Origin: an uncultured Gemmatimonadales bacterium
GTDB lineage: Bacteria; Gemmatimonadota; Gemmatimonadetes; JACCXV01; JAHWKZ01
NCBI GenBank assembly: GCA_947259315.1
Contig: CAMYLR010000024.1
Location: 125,234-143,153, forward strand
DNA length: 17,920 nt
Direction: 5' to 3'
Of the stretch, positions 14,671 through 17,920 are shown piece by piece. Below the pieces are notes generated by a model that made no database searches, was not told the DNA's origin, and was given only the letters and a program-made list of their open reading frames with translations. The position numbers and the translations under genes were made by a program. Every line of letters starts with the position of its first letter. Position 1 is the stretch's first letter.

Positions 14671-15924
14671 GTGTCAGAAACCGATCAGAACGCGTCGTCG
14701 GGGGTGATCACCGATCCGCCCGGTCGCTGGTCAGCGCTCGCCATCCTGGCGGCGGCTCTCGTGCTGGGCAAGACGACGTGGTTCTCGGCATCGGCGGTTC
14801 TGCCGCAGCTGGCCGAGCAGTGGGCGCTGTCGCCCAGCGCAGGGGCCTGGCTCACGATCGCCGTCCAGCTCGGGTTTGTCGTCGGTGCCCTGACGTCGGC
14901 GCTGCTGACACTGCCCGATGTCGTGCCACCGCGGCGGTTGTTTTTGATCGGCGCCACCGGAGCGGCTGCGGCCAACGCGCTCTTGCTGACCGCCGACGGC
15001 GCGGCCGAGGCGATCCCGCTCCGTTTCGCGACTGGCTTCTTTCTAGCCGGCGTTTACCCACCCGCCCTCAAGTCGATGGCCACCTGGTTCCGACGCGGGA
15101 GAGGGGTCGCATTGGGCGTTCTCGTGGGCGCGCTCACGATCGGCTCGGCGACGCCGCATCTCGTCAAGGGGTTGGGCGGTCTCGATTGGCAGTTGGTCAT
15201 CGTGGCGACGTCCGTTCTGACCGCAGCCGGTGGCTTGCTCGCCGAGCTGGCGGGTCGCGAAGGACCGTTCCCGTTCCCGCGCGCAGTGTTTGATCCGCAT
15301 CAAGTCCGGCGCGTCATGGTCGACCGCGGCGTCCGGCTGGCCAGCTTCGGTTACTTCGGGCACATGTGGGAGCTCTACGCCATGTGGGCGTGGTTTGCGG
15401 CTTTTTACACCGCGGTCCTCGCGTCGCACGGTTGGGCGACGGTGGACGCCGAGCGGACGGCGGCGTTTGCGACGTTCGGTGTGATCGGGATCGGCGCTGT
15501 CGGGTGCTGGTTGGGTGGTGTCTTGGGCGACCAATGGGGACGAACGCGAACGACCGCCGTCGCGATGACGATCTCGGGCGGTTGCGCGTTGACGATCGGC
15601 GGGTTGATTTCGCTCGGGCCGGGGATCGTTCTTGCGGTTGGTCTCTTGTGGGGGTTCACGGTGGTCGCGGACTCGGCCCAGTTCTCGACGATGGTGACCG
15701 AGATCACCGATCAGCGGTACGTCGGCACCGCGCTGACCGTGCAGTTGGCCACAGGGTTCGTGCTGTCTGGCGCTACGATCTGGCTGGTGCCGCTGGTGCG
15801 CGACGTCGCCGGCTGGTGGCTGGCGTTCGCGATGTTGGCGCCTGGCCCCGCGCTGGGCGTCGTGGCGATGCTCGCGCTAAAGCGCGCGCCCGAAGCCGCC
15901 CAGATCGCGCACGGCCGGGGGTAA
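14671..15924 (+). CDS. Major facilitator superfamily transporter
   Basis: The 417-residue product is an inner-membrane secondary transporter with about 12 hydrophobic helices in two halves. The first half contains the loop with RRLFLIGATGAAAANALLL and the RFATGFFLAGVYPPALKSMATWFRRGRG helix typical of anion or organic-acid MFS subfamilies. A longer hydrophilic segment (AGREGPFPFPRAVFDPHQVRRVMVDRG) separates the halves. The second half includes GCWLGGVLGDQWGRTRT, a clear MFS motif A. The substrate cannot be read from sequence. The GTG at 14671 gives a 19-residue polar N-terminus before the first helix; GTG 14704 is an alternative, and neither has a strong ribosome site. The neighbouring divergent SDR may share regulation. 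Confidence 0.88.
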   Translation: MSETDQNASSGVITDPPGRWSALAILAAALVLGKTTWFSASAVLPQLAEQWALSPSAGAWLTIAVQLGFVVGALTSALLTLPDVVPPRRLFLIGATGAAAANALLLTADGAAEAIPLRFATGFFLAGVYPPALKSMATWFRRGRGVALGVLVGALTIGSATPHLVKGLGGLDWQLVIVATSVLTAAGGLLAELAGREGPFPFPRAVFDPHQVRRVMVDRGVRLASFGYFGHMWELYAMWAWFAAFYTAVLASHGWATVDAERTAAFATFGVIGIGAVGCWLGGVLGDQWGRTRTTAVAMTISGGCALTIGGLISLGPGIVLAVGLLWGFTVVADSAQFSTMVTEITDQRYVGTALTVQLATGFVLSGATIWLVPLVRDVAGWWLAFAMLAPGPALGVVAMLALKRAPEAAQIAHGRG

Positions 15925-15932
15925 AACGCCGG

Positions 15933-15961
15933 TTGTCTGGCCGCCCCCGCCGCGGTATCGT
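15933..15961 (+). promoter_or_regulatory. Candidate promoter of tRNA-Val
   Basis: TTGTCT (15933-15938) and TATCGT (15956-15961) are separated by 17 bases and would start transcription near 15968, about 14 bases before the mature tRNA 5' end. Each hexamer matches consensus at four of six positions. Confidence 0.4.
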
Positions 15962-15981
15962 TTCTATCCTACCGACTGCGT

Positions 15982-16058
15982 GGGCGGCTAGCTCAGTTGG
16001 TTAGAGTGCCTGCTTGACATGCAGGAGGTCACTGGTTCGAATCCAGTGCCGCCCACCA
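15982..16058 (+). tRNA. tRNA-Val (anticodon GAC)
   Basis: The 77-base gene has acceptor stem GGGCGGC/GCCGCCC, discriminator A and encoded CCA (16056-16058). The D arm is TAGCTCAGTTGGTTAGAG. The anticodon stem CCTGC/GCAGG with loop TTGACAT gives anticodon GAC at 16016-16018. The T arm is CACTGGTTCGAATCCAGTG. Its 3' portion is repeated exactly at 16798-16829. Confidence 0.97.
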
Positions 16059-16060
16059 TG
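16029..16060 (+). repeat. Direct repeat, left copy (tRNA-Val 3' end)
   Basis: This is a perfect 32-base repeat of 16798-16829. It covers the whole T arm, the 3' acceptor strand, CCA and two bases beyond. Identity stops at both edges (G versus C before, A versus T after). It is the usual kind of attachment core used by tyrosine integrases at tRNA genes. Confidence 0.95.
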
Positions 16061-16067
16061 ACGATTT

Positions 16068-16751
16068 CTACAGCAGCTCCAAGAAAAAGGCGGTGCCCAT
16101 GAGCACCAAGATCACGGCGCTCACCCGGGGCAGATAGGGGAGCAACTCTTGGATCCGATTTTCGAAACGGGTTAACGTCAGAATCGAAAGCAGCGTCAGC
16201 GCGAGGATACTTCCAGCAACAGCGAGCGCATAGATCCCCATCACCGTCCAGCAGCTTAAGCGACCGGCGCACAACGCGATAATCGCAAACTCTTCCTCGT
16301 GGGCGAACCCGAGGGCAAACGCAAAGACGGTGATCGCCCAAAGGCCACCTCGGTGCTGGAGCTCCGAATCGCCAGCGCCGCTCTTCCGGCGATGACCAGG
16401 ATGGTCAACAGAGCCGGTGTGCCTATGGCCGTGACCGTGAGCAGGCTGGAACCACTGGTACGCTCCCATAGCGATGAGAACGAGCCCGGCGGCTTGCATG
16501 GCGTAAGGGAGCTCGGTCACGCTGAGCCAACGATTCACCAGAACGAAGCCCGCTACGACGGCGAAAGAACTGACCAGATGAGCGCCGCCGATGATCAGGC
16601 CCGCAAGAACCCCATGCGCCCAACGCCGATGACGGTTGAGGGCATAAACGGCGGCCACCGGCCAGCCATGTCCGGGTTCTAGACCGTGCAATAGGCCGAT
16701 CGACACCGCCGTCGCATACACTGACCCCGTGGCACCGAAAAGAGGAATCAT
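16068..16751 (-). CDS. NicO/RcnA-like nickel-cobalt transporter
   Basis: The 227-residue membrane protein has about six helices. The first contains GLLHGLEPGHGW (H22, E25, H28), the signature region of the RcnA/NicO family (GLHGLEPGHS in RcnA; HX4DH in NiCoT permeases). A long polar loop around residues 105-125 is histidine-rich (HGHGHRHTGSVDHPGH), as expected for Ni/Co binding. FALGFAHEEEFAI forms a second conserved patch, and the last helix ends SAVILVLMGTAFFLELL. Direction of transport (uptake or efflux) is uncertain; the LEPGH motif leans to the efflux-type subgroup. The start is ATG 16751 with no strong ribosome site. By eye the gene is less GC-rich than its neighbours. It lies between two copies of the tRNA-Val 3' end and converges on that tRNA, its stop 9 bases away. 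Confidence 0.82.
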   Translation of the reverse strand: MIPLFGATGSVYATAVSIGLLHGLEPGHGWPVAAVYALNRHRRWAHGVLAGLIIGGAHLVSSFAVVAGFVLVNRWLSVTELPYAMQAAGLVLIAMGAYQWFQPAHGHGHRHTGSVDHPGHRRKSGAGDSELQHRGGLWAITVFAFALGFAHEEEFAIIALCAGRLSCWTVMGIYALAVAGSILALTLLSILTLTRFENRIQELLPYLPRVSAVILVLMGTAFFLELL

Positions 16752-16797
16752 CGTCTAACGAGTCTATCGCACCCGACCGGTCGAGACACTCGCGTAC

Positions 16798-16829
16798 TCA
16801 CTGGTTCGAATCCAGTGCCGCCCACCATG
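16798..16829 (+). repeat. Direct repeat, right copy (tRNA-Val 3' fragment)
   Basis: The second copy of the 32-base tRNA-Val 3' end lies 46 bases upstream of the NicO-like start codon on its far side. There is no D arm or anticodon arm before it, so it is not a functional tRNA gene. Confidence 0.95.
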
Positions 16830-17003
16830 TACAACCGCGTGTCGTTCGCTTCCTGCTGATAGATGTTCCTCTGTAGGATCTAAAACTTTTAGTTGTACCC
16901 TGTTTGTTTCAGACCAGTTACACCGTGCGTAAGGCTTTCACCCACGGTACGACGGGTTCTTCCCCACAGACACCCTTGTTTTAGTCGGGATACGGTTGAA
17001 GTA
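16830..17003. other. AT-richer non-coding spacer after the right repeat
   Basis: No credible gene is present. The stretch is visibly poorer in G+C than the rest (for example AAAACTTTT near 16882-16890). It contains two short inverted repeats: GTACAAC (16829-16835, starting at the last base of the tRNA repeat) with GTTGTAC (16892-16898), and ACCGTG (16922-16927) with CACGGT (16943-16948). It may be remnant DNA of an element or simply the leader/promoter region of the lipoprotein gene. Confidence 0.5.
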
Positions 17004-17070
17004 ACAACCCCGACAAGGGCAAACCCGGCCAAAGCCGGGGACACTCGGCTCGGTGGTCAGCCGGGTCTTT
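17004..17070 (+). promoter_or_regulatory. Candidate GEMM-I-like (cyclic dinucleotide) riboswitch
   Basis: The leader contains CGACAAGGGCAAACC (17011-17025), a close match to the conserved 5' core of GEMM-I RNAs. A hairpin with a 4-base CAAA loop follows, then GGGGAC (compare GGGACGC). A second hairpin (CUCGGCU/AGCCGGG) follows, ending in AGCCGGGUC (17059-17067), like the GEMM 3' core AGCCGGGUU. CCCG (17009-17012) can pair with CGGG (17062-17065) to close the fold. Deviations are a CAAA rather than GNRA loop, GACAC instead of GACGCAAAGCC, and a short second arm. It lies 72 bases before a lipoprotein gene, and exported-protein genes are common GEMM targets. A small hairpin (CGGGC ACA GCCCG, 17095-17107) could be part of the expression switch. 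Confidence 0.42.
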
Positions 17071-17138
17071 CCAGGCCATCCCGGACTCTCGTTGCGGGCA
17101 CAGCCCGTTACTGCAGTTCATCGAACTCTGGAGGTCCC

Positions 17139-17920
17139 ATGAGACGCGTGCCGCGGTTACTCGCTCTCCCACTGTTTCTTGCGCTGGTCACCTGTCAACA
17201 GAGCCCCTTGGGAACCGACCAGAGTCCTTTTGGCTCTGGGCCGTTAATCGGGGCGGTTGCCTCGGGCAAGATCGCGTTCTCAACGGACCGCGACGGGAAC
17301 AATGAGATCTATGTAATGGACGCCGACGGATTGAATCCGACCCGCCTCACCAACAATCCCGCAAGCGACCTCGGGCCGGCCTGGTCGCCCGACGGCACCA
17401 AGATCGCGTTTTGGACCACCCGCGACGGCAACGCCGAGGTCTACGTCATGGACGCCGACGGCTCGAACCAGACCAGACTCACCACTGATCCGGCAACAGA
17501 CCGTGACCCCACCTGGTCGCCCGACGGCACCAAGATCGCGTTCACCGCGTTCCGCGTTCCGGATGGGGAGATCTACGTCATGGACGCCGACGGGTCGAAC
17601 CAGACGAATCTCACCAATCATCCGTCACTGGAACGTGACGCCAGCTGGTCGCCCGACGGCTCAAAGATCGCGTTCACCTCGGCTCGAGACGGGGGGGGGA
17701 ACATCGAGGTCTACGCCATGGACGCCGACGGGTCGAGCCAGACCAGACTCACCACTGATCCGGCAACAGACATTAACCCCACCTGGTCGCCCGACGGCAC
17801 CAAGATCGCGTTCACCGCGTTCCGCGACGGCAACGCCGAGGTCTACGTCATGGACGCCGACGGGTCGAACCAGACCAGACTCACCACTGATCCGGCAACA
17901 GACCGTCCCTACAGCTGGTC
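17139..17920 (+). CDS. Beta-propeller (TolB/PD40-like) repeat lipoprotein, 5' part
   Basis: The frame opens at ATG 17139 (GGAGG at 17130-17134) and runs past the window edge, at least 260 residues. The N-terminus [19 protein letters not shown] is a lipoprotein signal with C19 as the lipidation site (LVTC lipobox, slightly unusual Thr at -1), followed by QQ, compatible with outer-membrane sorting. From residue 44, TolB/PD40-type blades repeat: [28 protein letters not shown]...WSPDG. Starts are 17268, 17400, 17532, 17664 and 17802 (fifth cut). Blades 1-3 are 132 bases; blade 4 is 138 because of a nine-G run (17691-17699) that adds two Gly. Blades 2 and 5 are 83/84 identical over 84 bases, showing recent duplication or conversion. 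Such propellers usually bind proteins or glycans at the cell surface. The ligand is unknown. Confidence 0.88.
   Translation, partial: MRRVPRLLALPLFLALVTCQQSPLGTDQSPFGSGPLIGAVASGKIAFSTDRDGNNEIYVMDADGLNPTRLTNNPASDLGPAWSPDGTKIAFWTTRDGNAEVYVMDADGSNQTRLTTDPATDRDPTWSPDGTKIAFTAFRVPDGEIYVMDADGSNQTNLTNHPSLERDASWSPDGSKIAFTSARDGGGNIEVYAMDADGSSQTRLTTDPATDINPTWSPDGTKIAFTAFRDGNAEVYVMDADGSNQTRLTTDPATDRPYSW

Larger units (their letters stand above)
16061..16829. mobile_element. Candidate single-gene insertion at tRNA-Val
   Basis: A 769-base unit (one repeat plus 737 unique bases) is bounded by perfect 32-base copies of the tRNA-Val 3' end and holds only the NicO-like transporter gene. An intact tRNA on one side and a short 3' tRNA fragment on the other is the classic outcome of site-specific integration. 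No integrase is present inside or elsewhere in the window. The segment could be a deleted island, a passenger mobilised by a helper integrase, or a local tRNA-end duplication. Confidence 0.5.

Noticed and set aside
16061-16797. Integrase or transposase inside the repeat-bounded segment
   Set aside because: The only credible gene is the metal transporter; the plus-strand frame at 16299-16682 is its shadow.
16981-17172. 63-codon minus-strand frame in the lipoprotein leader
   Set aside because: Composed of the structured leader and the lipoprotein start read backwards; no ribosome site or plausible protein.
17268-17920. Regular tandem repeats as a CRISPR array
   Set aside because: The period is 132 bases with coding register and beta-propeller residues; there are no short repeats with unrelated spacers.

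Overview
This is a gene-dense, high-GC bacterial window with frequent GTG and TTG starts, mostly housekeeping genes. LspA plus lipoproteins with signal peptides, and the order ileS / dksA-like / lspA / rluD, suggest a diderm from a group such as Gemmatimonadota, Acidobacteriota or a related lineage. That placement is inference; there is no rRNA or other marker here that fixes it.

Layout. (1) 1-497, minus: 5' part of an exported TPR protein, cut by the window edge. (2) 634-7961, plus: seven tightly packed genes, probably one operon: yggS-like PLP homeostasis protein, purine nucleoside phosphorylase, ileS, a DksA/TraR-like zinc-finger regulator, lspA, an RluD-type pseudouridine synthase and a membrane-anchored HExxH peptidase. 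(3) 8015-10239: tRNA-Ser(UGA), a convergent two-helix K+ channel with RCK domains, a small four-helix-bundle protein whose ribosome binding site lies inside a perfect inverted repeat, tRNA-Ser(GCU), and a convergent small membrane protein. (4) 10281-13601, plus: an 8-codon leader ORF whose stop overlaps the gltX start, then gltX, rlmN and a class I glutamine amidotransferase. (5) 13598-15924: a divergent pair, an atypical SDR (minus) and an MFS transporter (plus). (6) 15982-16829: tRNA-Val(GAC) followed by a NicO/RcnA-like metal transporter gene, with a 32-bp copy of the tRNA 3' end on the far side. (7) 16830-17920: an AT-richer spacer, a structured leader that resembles a GEMM-I (cyclic dinucleotide) riboswitch, and the start of a beta-propeller lipoprotein with almost identical internal repeats.

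The translation theme is strong: two aminoacyl-tRNA synthetases, three tRNAs, two rRNA/tRNA modification enzymes and a DksA-like RNA polymerase regulator. The most unusual part is the right end. There a single-gene segment of about 770 bp looks like a very small tRNA-targeted insertion with no integrase of its own, next to a possible riboswitch-controlled repeat lipoprotein. All three tRNA genes are followed within 30 bp by a convergent minus-strand gene. I found no CRISPR array, transposase or integrase.
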